DNA from: Mycolicibacterium sp. J2
GTDB lineage: Bacteria; Actinomycetota; Actinomycetes; Mycobacteriales; Mycobacteriaceae
Assembly: GCF_026240945.1 (NCBI RefSeq)
Contig: NZ_JAPFPY010000004.1
Location: 147,883 to 211,882, forward strand
Direction of reading: 5' to 3'
DNA: 64,000 nt
In this document: one piece after another, positions 17,533-25,333 of the stretch
Layout: the number at the start of each line of letters is the position of its first letter
How positions within the stretch are numbered: position 1 is the stretch's first letter
Notes under the pieces: generated by a model
Seen by the model: the letters and a program-made list of their open reading frames with translations, nothing else
Databases searched by the model: none
What the model was told of the DNA's origin: nothing
Made by a program: the position numbers and the translations under genes

Positions 17533-19443
17533 ATGGCGTCGGGGCGTATTGCGGATCGCGATATCGCGGCCATTCGTGAACGCGTCCGCATCGAGGAAGT
17601 CGTCGGTGATTACGTCCAGCTGCGCCGGGCCGGGGTGGACTCGCTCAAGGGCCTGTGCCCTTTCCACGACGAGAAGTCACCGTCGTTCCACGTGCGGCCC
17701 AACCACGGCCACTTCCATTGCTTCGGGTGCGGGGAGGGCGGCGATGTCTACGCCTTCCTGCAGAAAATCGAACACGTCAGCTTCGTCGAGGCGGTCGAGC
17801 TGCTGGCCGACAAGGTCGGCTACACCGTCACCTACACCGGCGGCACCACCGCCAACGTGCAGCGCGACCGGGGTAGCCGCAGCAGGCTGATCGCGGCCAA
17901 CGCCGCCGCCCAGGAGTTCTACGCCGAGGCGTTGCAATCCGAGGACGCCGCCCCCGCCCGGCAGTACCTGATAGACCGGAACTTCGACGCCGAGGCAGCC
18001 AAGCGGTTCGGCTGTGGGTTCGCGCCCGCAGGCTGGGACACCCTGACAAAGCACCTGCTGCGCAAGGGGTTCGAGTTCAAGGAGCTGGAGGCCGCCGGGC
18101 TGTCCCGGCAGGGTCAGCGGGGCCCGATCGACCGGTTCCACCGGCGGTTGCTGTGGCCCATCCGGGCGTCGTCGGGAGAGACCATCGGCTTCGGGGCGCG
18201 CCGATTGTTCGACGACGACCGCATCGAGGCGAAGTACGTCAACACCTCAGAGACCGTGCTGTACAAGAAGTCCCAGGTGCTGTTCGGGTTGGATCTGGCC
18301 AAACGCGATATCGCGAAGGGCCATCAGGCCGTCGTGGTCGAGGGCTACACCGACGTGATGGCCATGCACCTGGCCGGGGTGACCACCGCCGTCGCCGCGT
18401 GCGGCACCGCCTTCGGTGACGATCACCTGGCCATGCTGCGCCGACTCATGATGGACGACAACTTCTTTCGCGGTGAACTCATCTACGTCTTCGACGGTGA
18501 CGCGGCCGGGCGGGCCGCCGCGGTGAAGGCGTTCGAGGGGGAACAGAACTTGGCCGGGCAGTCGTTCGTGGCGGTGGCCGCCGACGGCATGGACCCGTGC
18601 GATCTGCGGCTGCGCGCCGGCGACGGGGCGCTGCGCGATCTGGTGGCCCGCCGCGCGCCGCTGTTCGAATTCGCCATCCGCACCGCGCTGGCCGACCACA
18701 ACCTGGACAGCGCCGAGGGCCGGGTGGCCGCGCTGCGCCGCTGCGTGCCGATGGTCGCCGGGATCAAGGATCCGACGCTGCGCGACGAATACGCCCGCCA
18801 GTTGGCCGGCTGGGTGGGCTGGGACAACGTCGCCCAGGTGCTGGCTCGGGTGCGAGAGGAGGCCGGGCGCAAGGGACCCAAGGGCGGCGCCCGGCGCGAC
18901 AACCGGTCCGAGGCGCCCGCCCGCCCGCCGCGGCCCACCGTCACCCGGCCCGATCCGCGTGATCCGACGCTGCGCCCGCAACGCGAGGCCCTCAAGGCGG
19001 CGCTGCAGTACCCCGGGCTGGCCGGCCCGGTGTTCGATTCGCTGACCGTCGAGAGCTTCACCCATCCCGGCTATGCCGCCGTGCGGGCGGCCATTGCCAC
19101 CGCCGGCGGGACGGCGGCCGGGCTGTCGGGTGCCCAGTGGATCGAGGCGGTACGCGACCTGCAGGACAGCCCCGAAGGGGCGAACCTGGTCAACGAACTC
19201 GGTGTGGAGGCCATCCGGATCGAGGACGACGAGAAGTTGGTCCGGTATGTCACCGGGGTGCTGGCCCGGCTGCAGGAGGTGTCGGTGGGCCGGCAGATCG
19301 CCGAGGTGAAGTCCAAGCTGCAACGGATGTCCCCGGTGGACAACAGCGACGAATACCACGCGTTGTTCGGCGATCTGGTGGCCATGGAGACCTATCGCCG
19401 CAGCCTGCTGGAGCAGGCCAGCGGTGACGACATGACTGCGTGA
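17533..19443 (+). CDS. dnaG: DNA primase DnaG
   Basis: The replication primase of 636 residues. The N-terminal zinc-binding domain shows C-P-F-H-D-E-K at about residue 41 and CFGCGEGGD about 25 residues later (CHC2 finger). The TOPRIM catalytic core has VVEGYTDVMAMH near residue 270 and the metal-binding VFDGDAAG near 319. A basic, proline-rich linker (about 450-475) leads to the C-terminal helicase-binding domain. It matches Rv2343c in position and length. Confidence 0.97.
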   Translation: MASGRIADRDIAAIRERVRIEEVVGDYVQLRRAGVDSLKGLCPFHDEKSPSFHVRPNHGHFHCFGCGEGGDVYAFLQKIEHVSFVEAVELLADKVGYTVTYTGGTTANVQRDRGSRSRLIAANAAAQEFYAEALQSEDAAPARQYLIDRNFDAEAAKRFGCGFAPAGWDTLTKHLLRKGFEFKELEAAGLSRQGQRGPIDRFHRRLLWPIRASSGETIGFGARRLFDDDRIEAKYVNTSETVLYKKSQVLFGLDLAKRDIAKGHQAVVVEGYTDVMAMHLAGVTTAVAACGTAFGDDHLAMLRRLMMDDNFFRGELIYVFDGDAAGRAAAVKAFEGEQNLAGQSFVAVAADGMDPCDLRLRAGDGALRDLVARRAPLFEFAIRTALADHNLDSAEGRVAALRRCVPMVAGIKDPTLRDEYARQLAGWVGWDNVAQVLARVREEAGRKGPKGGARRDNRSEAPARPPRPTVTRPDPRDPTLRPQREALKAALQYPGLAGPVFDSLTVESFTHPGYAAVRAAIATAGGTAAGLSGAQWIEAVRDLQDSPEGANLVNELGVEAIRIEDDEKLVRYVTGVLARLQEVSVGRQIAEVKSKLQRMSPVDNSDEYHALFGDLVAMETYRRSLLEQASGDDMTA

Positions 19444-19499
19444 TCTGTCCTCGCACGTTATGGTGAGGTGTTCGACGAAGCCATCAGAGAGGCATCCCG

Positions 19500-19790
19500 G
19501 TGAACATTTCAGCTCGGCGTCTGGTTCTGGTGGGCGCGTTCGCAGTCGCGGCCGCGGCGGCACCGGTGGTGGCCCTGTCGGCCGCCGGCTCCCAGAGTTC
19601 GGTACAGGCTCAGCCGCCGTGCCTGGCGTGGTTCGGTAACAAAGAGGACGGCAAGTGCCTGTCCTACTCGAACTCCGGCAGCGGCGGCGGTGGTGTCGGC
19701 TTCGGCAGCCCGGGCATCTCGGTGGGCAGCAACGGCGTCAACTCGGGCCCGCTGCTGCCCGGTCAGACCTGGAACGTCCCGATCGGTTAA
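19500..19790 (+). CDS. Small secreted mycobacterial protein (Rv2342-like)
   Basis: A 96-residue exported protein with a signal sequence (residues 1-37, ...SQSSVQAQ) and a short mature part with two cysteines (PPCLAWFGNKEDGKCLSYS) that could form a disulfide, followed by a glycine/serine-rich stretch and a conserved end GPLLPGQTWN. It matches Rv2342 in position and tail motif. It is a known mycobacteria-restricted family of unknown function. It overlaps the convergent small membrane-protein gene by 4 bp. Confidence 0.8.
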   Translation: MNISARRLVLVGAFAVAAAAAPVVALSAAGSQSSVQAQPPCLAWFGNKEDGKCLSYSNSGSGGGGVGFGSPGISVGSNGVNSGPLLPGQTWNVPIG

Positions 19791-20038
19791 CGCTTCTCGG
19801 CGGTCTCGTCCAGGGGCTCGAGCACCGTCGTCTCGGCGTCGATCGCCGTCAATCGGACCATGGCCGGGTCGGGGGACACCCGATCGGCGATTTTGCGGCG
19901 CCCAGCATCCAGCACGGCCTTGGTGGCCGGATTCTCGGTGACGGCGCGATACGTGCCGGCGATCTGTTCGTACCGCCGGCGGCCGGCCTTGGCGCCGAGC
20001 ACATACCCGACCCCCAGCACGAAGACGAACCGGAACAC
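19787..20038 (-). CDS. Small YtxH-like membrane protein
   Basis: An 83-residue protein with one N-terminal hydrophobic segment (FRFVFVLGVGYVLGAKAG) followed by a basic GRRRYEQI turn and a charged helical region. The G-Y-V-L-G-A-K-A-G-R-x-R-Y motif is typical of small YtxH/YgaP-like single-pass proteins of actinobacteria. Function is unknown. Confidence 0.65.
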   Translation of the reverse strand: MFRFVFVLGVGYVLGAKAGRRRYEQIAGTYRAVTENPATKAVLDAGRRKIADRVSPDPAMVRLTAIDAETTVLEPLDETAEKR

Positions 20039-20184
20039 GTGTACTCCCTCCCCGGATCAGTGCAGAACGCTGTCCATCCTGCCTCACGACGCTGTGAGCG
20101 CGTGATCCCGCCATCCGAAAGTCGCTCTGACGTGCCGATTCGGGGCGTGCGGTCCCCATGCGCTAGAGTCTGTCTTCGGTTCAA

Positions 20185-20260
20185 TCCCCTGTAGCTCAAT
20201 TGGCAGAGCTTCCGACTGTTAATCGGACGGTTGATGGTTCGAGTCCATCCGGGGGAGCCA
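20185..20260 (+). tRNA. tRNA-Asn (anticodon GTT)
   Basis: The cloverleaf folds fully: acceptor TCCCCTG/CGGGGGA, D-arm GCTC...GAGC, anticodon stem TCCGA/TCGGA with loop CTGTTAA (anticodon GTT at 20218-20220), and T-arm GATGG-TTCGAGT-CCATC. The discriminator is G20257 and CCA (20258-20260) is encoded. It lies between the small membrane-protein gene and a convergently oriented cutinase gene. Confidence 0.97.
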
Positions 20261-20303
20261 GCAGGCCAGCGCGAGCGCGCTGGCCACAATGCTTTCTGGG
20301 CCG

Positions 20304-20975
20304 CTACAGCCGGCCGGCGGCCGCCGCTGCTGCGGCCGTCGCGAGTCCGTTGAACGGGTAGAGCACGTGAGCCAGCGGCGAGAGTGCCGAGGCTTGCGAA
20401 CCGTCGCAGATGGCGTCGCCGGGCGCGCAGAGATCCAGTGACTTGCCCGCGTACTGCGACCCGATATTCGCCGCCGGCGCACCGTAGTGAGCCAGCAGCG
20501 GCGCACTCGGCTTACCGAACAGCACCAGCCCGGCGACGTGGTCGGACACCCCGGCCGGCAGGTCGCCGGTGGCGTAGGCGGCCACCGCCGCGCCCTGGGA
20601 GAACCCGCCGACGATCATCTTGGTGTTGGGGCAGTTCGCGGCCGTCGCCTGGATGTGGGCGCCGGCGTCGTGCACACCGTCGAACATGGTGCCGGGAAAC
20701 ACGGCCTTGTTGTCGAAGTCGCCGGTGGCCGGATAGTTCACGGCGTACACGCCGATGGACTTACCCGCGGCTTGCGTGCGCAGGGCATCGATGAACGCCT
20801 GGCCGGTGACACCGACGCCGGGTGGCTCGTCGCTCCCGCGGGCGAACACGACCTCGGCGTCGGGGCACGGCTGCGCGGCGGCGGTCGGCGTGGCGACGGT
20901 TGCCAGCGTCGACGCGGTGAGCGTGCCCGCGACGACGAACCGACCGGCCAACCGGCGCAAATGGCGAGAACCCAT
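20304..20975 (-). CDS. Secreted cutinase-family esterase
   Basis: A 223-residue alpha/beta hydrolase of the mycobacterial cutinase-like group (as Cfp21/Rv1984c). A signal sequence (to about residue 36, ...TPTAAA) precedes the mature domain. The nucleophile elbow is GGFSQGA, the catalytic Asp/Cys region is LDLCAPGDAICDGS, and the catalytic His is in LAHVLYPFNG. The likely activity is on ester bonds of lipids. I chose ATG 20973-20975 as the first start giving a proper signal peptide; the frame stays open upstream by chance. Confidence 0.9.
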   Translation of the reverse strand: MGSRHLRRLAGRFVVAGTLTASTLATVATPTAAAQPCPDAEVVFARGSDEPPGVGVTGQAFIDALRTQAAGKSIGVYAVNYPATGDFDNKAVFPGTMFDGVHDAGAHIQATAANCPNTKMIVGGFSQGAAVAAYATGDLPAGVSDHVAGLVLFGKPSAPLLAHYGAPAANIGSQYAGKSLDLCAPGDAICDGSQASALSPLAHVLYPFNGLATAAAAAAAGRL

Positions 20976-21041
20976 GCGGGCGATGCTACCGGCAGCGTTC
21001 GCTGCGCGTGCCGCCCCGCAGTTTTCGGCCGGTACCGTCCG

Positions 21042-21047
21042 TAAGCT
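21042..21047 (+). promoter_or_regulatory. -10 element of the LppP/LprE-like gene
   Basis: TAAGCT lies 7 bases upstream of the ATG at 21055, consistent with a leaderless mRNA. It is in the space between the divergent cutinase gene and this lipoprotein gene. Confidence 0.45.
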
Positions 21048-21054
21048 CACACCC

Positions 21055-21534
21055 ATGCGGTTCTCGCGGGCCCTTCCGCTTCTCGCCTCGGTCACCCTGG
21101 TTGCCGCGTCGTGTGGCTGGAGCCCGCCCAATGCCGGGCCGCCCACCTCGAACGGATGTAAGACCGAGGACACCCCGAGCGCGGACACGGTCGCCAGTGC
21201 GGTGCAGGGGCTGGGCAGTGGGTGGCATCAAACCGCCAGCGGCCATACCGGTGACTGCCGGCTGCACTGGGTGGTGGTTGGCACCGGTGACACCGCGCTG
21301 GACGCCCCGGTGCAGGTGTTGTTCTTCGACCGCAACTCCCCGCTGGGGCCGCCGACGCCGCGCCCGCGGCCCTACACCACCGTCGTGCCGCTGGGCGACA
21401 AGATCGCGACGGTGCAATATCAGTGGCGCCAAGGCGCCGACAAGCCGTGCTGCCCCACCGGAATCGCCCAGGTGCGTTTCCAGATCGGCGACGACGGCAA
21501 GCTCAAGGCGCTGGATCCGATCCCGAACGCCTGA
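21055..21534 (+). CDS. LppP/LprE-family lipoprotein
   Basis: A 159-residue lipoprotein: signal MRFSRALPLLASVTLVAASC, with the acylated cysteine at about residue 20. The mature part ends with a segment typical of the LppP/LprE family: T-V-Q-Y-Q-W-R-Q-G-A-D-K, then CCPTGIAQVRFQI. Paired cysteines suggest disulfides. The molecular function is unknown. Confidence 0.85.
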   Translation: MRFSRALPLLASVTLVAASCGWSPPNAGPPTSNGCKTEDTPSADTVASAVQGLGSGWHQTASGHTGDCRLHWVVVGTGDTALDAPVQVLFFDRNSPLGPPTPRPRPYTTVVPLGDKIATVQYQWRQGADKPCCPTGIAQVRFQIGDDGKLKALDPIPNA

Positions 21535-21540
21535 CGCTGT

Positions 21541-21601
21541 CGCGAGATTGCGGTTAGCGCGCGTTGCACTCGAGTTTTGCCGCAACAACCGCAATGTCGC
21601 G
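21541..21601. terminator. Inverted repeat between convergent genes
   Basis: Arms CGCGAGATTGCGGTT (21541-21555) and AACCGCAATGTCGCG (21587-21601) pair with one mismatch around a 31-base interior that itself has short complementary stretches. It fills the 68-bp gap between the stops of the convergent lipoprotein and tetR genes, so it is likely a bidirectional terminator. Confidence 0.6.
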
Positions 21602-21602
21602 G

Positions 21603-22175
21603 TCACGTAGGTGGGGTGCGCGTCTTCATCAGGAACAACTCCACCAAACCGGCCTCGACCCGGCGTAGCGGTTCGTCGGATTTGGTGGCTTGGCACATCA
21701 CGATGGCGCCCTCGACGGCGGCCACGGTCATGGTGGCCAGTTCGGCGGCATCGGTGGAGGACAGCTGGGCGGCTTCCAGGTGACCGGTGAGGCGGCGCTC
21801 CCAGTCGGTGAACACCGCGCCGGCGGTGTCGGCGGCCGCGGCCGCTTCCGAGCGTCCGAGCGCGGCGGCCATGATCGGGCAGCCCGCGGTGAACTCGGAG
21901 GCCCGCAGCGCCTCGGCCCAGCCGGCGACGAAGCGTCGGATCACCGTCACGGGTTCGGCGTCGGCGGCCAGTCGGTCGATGGCCGCGCTGGTCACCTTGC
22001 CGGCCGCCGCGGTGGCGTCGGCGATCAGTTCGGCCTTGCCGCCGGGAAAATTCAGGTAGAGCGAGCGTCGCGCGGTCCCGCTCGCCTCGAGCAGCAGTGC
22101 GAGCCCGGTACCAGCGACGCCGTTGCGCCGGATCAGGTCGACGGCGCTGGCGATCAGCCGGTCACGGGCCTGCAT
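21603..22175 (-). CDS. TetR-family repressor of the MmpL gene
   Basis: A 190-residue TetR protein: the HTH lies in residues 1-55 (RDRLIASAVDLIRRNGVAGTGLALLLEASGTARRSLYLNFPGGKAEL in outline) and the rest is a helical ligand-binding domain. I prefer ATG 22173-22175; a GTG at 22238 would add 21 residues and abut the palindrome. It diverges from a large mmpL gene with a 9-bp-arm palindrome in between, the usual arrangement for a repressor of an efflux or lipid-export pump. Confidence 0.85.
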   Translation of the reverse strand: MQARDRLIASAVDLIRRNGVAGTGLALLLEASGTARRSLYLNFPGGKAELIADATAAAGKVTSAAIDRLAADAEPVTVIRRFVAGWAEALRASEFTAGCPIMAAALGRSEAAAAADTAGAVFTDWERRLTGHLEAAQLSSTDAAELATMTVAAVEGAIVMCQATKSDEPLRRVEAGLVELFLMKTRTPPT

Positions 22176-22239
22176 ATGAGATTTCCTGCCTGGGGGTGAT
22201 TGCGGTGCACCGATCAGTCTACTAACGTCTGACGCCACG

Positions 22240-22259
22240 AGTAGACCATTTGGTCTACT
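22240..22259. promoter_or_regulatory. TetR operator palindrome
   Basis: A perfect inverted repeat AGTAGACCA (22240-22248), spacer TT, TGGTCTACT (22251-22259) lies between the divergent tetR and mmpL starts. A related half-site, AGTCTACT, occurs 24 bases to the left (22216-22223). The arrangement fits binding of a TetR dimer controlling both genes. Confidence 0.75.
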
Positions 22260-22282
22260 TTGGGGCGCGAGGGGGACGACGT

Positions 22283-25200
22283 ATGGCGCACGGGGAAAGC
22301 AGGGTGTTCGGCCGGTTCAGCCGGTTCTGTGACCGGCACGCATGGTGGGTCATCGGCTTCTGGGTGGTGCTCGTCGGTGCGCTCAACGTGGCCATTCCGC
22401 AGCTGGAGCGCACCGTCGCCGAGCATTCGGCCCCGTTCATCCCGGGCAATATCGAAGCGGCGCAAACACTTCGGCATATGTCCCAGCAGTTCGGGGTACC
22501 GGCATCGTCGGCCATCGGCAGCGTGCTGCTGGTGAACGAGAACGGCATCGGCCCCGCCGACGTACAGGCCTACCACCAGTTGGTTGCCCAGTTGCGGGCC
22601 GACACCGACGACGTGGCCTACGTGCTGGACACCTACAGCAACCAGTCGCTGCGCAGCATCGCGCTCAGTCCCGACGGTAAGGCGATCAACCTCGTGGTCG
22701 CGGCCACCGGCGACGTCGGCTCCACCAAGGCGCACCAGAACACCGTCAACATCCGCAACACCATCGACGCGCTGGCCAAACCCGAGGGCCTGCAGTTGTA
22801 CTACACCGGGCCGTCGCCCACTCTGGCGGATCTGTTCAGCGCCATGGACTTCTCGCTGCTCATCATCACCGGCGTGTCGGTGCTGCTAATCACCGCCGTG
22901 CTGCTCGTGGTCTACCGCTCGGTGGTCACCGCCCTCATCCCACTGCTCACCATCGGCATCGGGCTCGGCGTGGCCCGGCCGGTGGTGTCGCTGCTCGGAG
23001 CGCACGGCGTGATGACCGTTTCCAACATGACCATCGCGTTGATGACGGCGATGCTGCTCGGCGCCATCACCGATTACGCAATCTTCATCCTGGCGGGCTA
23101 TCACGAGGGCAGGCGCGCGGGACTGGCCGTGCCCGATGCACTGGGACGAGCCGGACAGAAGGTCTCCGGCATCCTGATCGCCTCCATGCTCACCATCGCG
23201 GCCGCCGCCACCGCGATGGCCTTCGCCCAACTGGGCATGTTCCGCGCCGCCGGGCCGCCGATCGCCATCGCCATCGTGCTGGGCCTGGCCATCTCGATGA
23301 CACTGCCGTATGCACTGCTGTCGATCCTGGGCCGGCGTGGCTATGCCGAGCCGCGTCCACTCGACGAACGGCGTTGGCGCCGCATCGGCGCCACGATGAT
23401 CCGGCGTTCGGGGGCCCTGGCTGCCACCTCCCTGGTGCTGTTGCTGGCCGCGGCCTCGGTGTTACTCACCTTCCGGGTGAACTTCGACGAGAACGCCATG
23501 CAGTTGGGCCACACCGAGAGCGCGGCCGGATACGAGAAGGCCTATGCGCATTGGGGATTCAACGAGGTGGCACCGGAATACCTGATCGTGTCGGCCGATC
23601 ACGATATGCGCAACACCAACGACCTGGCCGCGCTGGATCGCGTCGCGGCGCGTATCGCGGGGCGATCCGACGTGGCATATGTGCGTGCCCTGACGCGGCC
23701 TTCGGGTAGTCAGCTGGAGCAGACCACCGTCGGCTACCAGGCCGGCGTCGTCGCCGACCGGCTCGGTGTGGCACGGGATCGCATCGACACGGCCACCCCT
23801 GACCTGCAGCGGCTGGCATCGGGTACCGCAGCGTTGCGCGACGGCGCCGCCACCGCCGATGCGCAACTGCCGCAGCTGGTCTCGGGTATCAAGACCGTCA
23901 CCGCGCTGGCGCGCCAGGTGCTCGGCGGTTACCAGGATGCCGGCAGCGCACTGCGCACCGTCACCGACGGCAGGCTCGACGTGCCCGCCGCGCTGGCCGA
24001 CCTCAACGCCGCGGTCGGTCTGCTCGATGTGGCTCTGCAAGCCATGACCGACAACGCCCAGATCGCCGACGGTGGCCGGCTGGTCAGTTCCGCGCTCGGT
24101 TCTGCGCTCGCCGCGGTGCCCGGGCCGGACTGCGTGGGCAACCCGGTGTGCATGCGGGCGCGCGCCGACCTGGCCGATCTGGATGCACTGTCCGAGGGGG
24201 CGGTCACCCGCACGCTGCGGCAGGTGCAGATGCTCACGGCGGTGCCGCAGGTGAGCATCGACAAGATTCGGGCGGCCCAACCCGGTATCCGCAACGCCGT
24301 CGCGCGGTTGCAGACGCTGGCCGCCATGCTGCCCGAGGGGTCAGCCGCGCAGGCCGACGCCCAACTCGCCGAACTGGTCCGCGGCGCGGACCGTCTGGAC
24401 GCGGGCATCAGCCGGCTGGCGGCGGGCCTCACCCAGGTCAAGGGCGGGGTCGACAAGGTGGTCGGGCTCACCGGCCAGCTCACCGACGGCCTCACCCAGG
24501 CCTCGGACTACCTGGCCACGTTGAGCGCGCACACCTCGACGGGCGCCGGCGCGGGGTTCTATCTCCCGGCACAAGGATTCTCCGACAGGTCTTTCCAAGA
24601 CGGCCAGAAGCTGCTGTTCGCCCCCGACGGCAAGACCGCGCGGATGCTGGTGGTGTGGCGGATCAACCCGTACAGTGACGCGGCCCTGAACGCCACCCGC
24701 GAACTCGCTCCGGCCGCTGCCGAGGCCGCCCACGGAAGCTCGCTGCAGGAGGCGCGTTTCGGCACCACCGGCCTGGCCTCGCTGTCGGCGGACATGCGCG
24801 ACCAGGTGTGGCGAGATTTCGCCGTCTACGGTGCGGTGGCGATCGTCGGTGTGTTGCTGGTGCTCATGGTGTTGCTGCGCAGCATCGCCGCGTCGGCCTT
24901 CATGGTGGCCGTCGTCGTGCTGTCCTTCGGTGCCGCCTCGGGCATCAGCGTGCTGGTGTGGCAGCACCTGATCGGTGTCGACCTCGACTGGTCGGTGCTC
25001 CCGGTGTCGTTCATGGCGCTGATCGCCGTCGGCGCCGACTACAGCATGCTGTTCGCCGCCCGGATCCGGGAGGAGTCCGCCGACGGCATGGTGCGGGGCA
25101 TCATCCGCGGGTTCGGCAGCACCGGCAGCGTCATCACCACGGCCGGAGTCGTCTTCGCGCTCACCATGTTCGCGTTGATGAGCGGCCGGGTGATCAACCT

Positions 25201-25333
25201 GCTGCAGATCGGGTTCACCGTGGGCGTCGGACTGCTCATCGACATCACCCTGGTGCGCACGATCCTGGTGCCGGCCGCCATGGCGCTGATCGGTGACCGG
25301 ATCTGGTGGCCGAGCCGGCCCCGGCGGGGCTAG
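22283..25333 (+). CDS. MmpL/RND-family transporter
   Basis: A 1016-residue RND membrane protein of the mycobacterial MmpL family, which export lipids, siderophores or drugs. It shows the typical repeat: TM1 near residues 22-42, a first periplasmic loop (about 45-195), a cluster of TM segments that includes GAITDYAIFILAGYHE (the MmpL proton-relay region), a second large periplasmic loop (about 405-840, with alanine-rich coiled-coil-like helices), and a second cluster with VGADYSMLFAARIREE. I start at ATG 22283; a start at 22250 would lie within the operator palindrome. No MmpS partner is nearby. The substrate is unknown. Confidence 0.9.
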   Translation: MAHGESRVFGRFSRFCDRHAWWVIGFWVVLVGALNVAIPQLERTVAEHSAPFIPGNIEAAQTLRHMSQQFGVPASSAIGSVLLVNENGIGPADVQAYHQLVAQLRADTDDVAYVLDTYSNQSLRSIALSPDGKAINLVVAATGDVGSTKAHQNTVNIRNTIDALAKPEGLQLYYTGPSPTLADLFSAMDFSLLIITGVSVLLITAVLLVVYRSVVTALIPLLTIGIGLGVARPVVSLLGAHGVMTVSNMTIALMTAMLLGAITDYAIFILAGYHEGRRAGLAVPDALGRAGQKVSGILIASMLTIAAAATAMAFAQLGMFRAAGPPIAIAIVLGLAISMTLPYALLSILGRRGYAEPRPLDERRWRRIGATMIRRSGALAATSLVLLLAAASVLLTFRVNFDENAMQLGHTESAAGYEKAYAHWGFNEVAPEYLIVSADHDMRNTNDLAALDRVAARIAGRSDVAYVRALTRPSGSQLEQTTVGYQAGVVADRLGVARDRIDTATPDLQRLASGTAALRDGAATADAQLPQLVSGIKTVTALARQVLGGYQDAGSALRTVTDGRLDVPAALADLNAAVGLLDVALQAMTDNAQIADGGRLVSSALGSALAAVPGPDCVGNPVCMRARADLADLDALSEGAVTRTLRQVQMLTAVPQVSIDKIRAAQPGIRNAVARLQTLAAMLPEGSAAQADAQLAELVRGADRLDAGISRLAAGLTQVKGGVDKVVGLTGQLTDGLTQASDYLATLSAHTSTGAGAGFYLPAQGFSDRSFQDGQKLLFAPDGKTARMLVVWRINPYSDAALNATRELAPAAAEAAHGSSLQEARFGTTGLASLSADMRDQVWRDFAVYGAVAIVGVLLVLMVLLRSIAASAFMVAVVVLSFGAASGISVLVWQHLIGVDLDWSVLPVSFMALIAVGADYSMLFAARIREESADGMVRGIIRGFGSTGSVITTAGVVFALTMFALMSGRVINLLQIGFTVGVGLLIDITLVRTILVPAAMALIGDRIWWPSRPRRG

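Noticed and set aside
21541..21601. Second copy of the glyS-type palindrome
   Set aside because: The arms do not share the GCAGACGCAAA core, so it is treated as an unrelated terminator.
22250..22282. Longer N terminus for the MmpL protein
   Set aside because: That start lies within the 9-bp-arm operator palindrome; ATG 22283 leaves it free.
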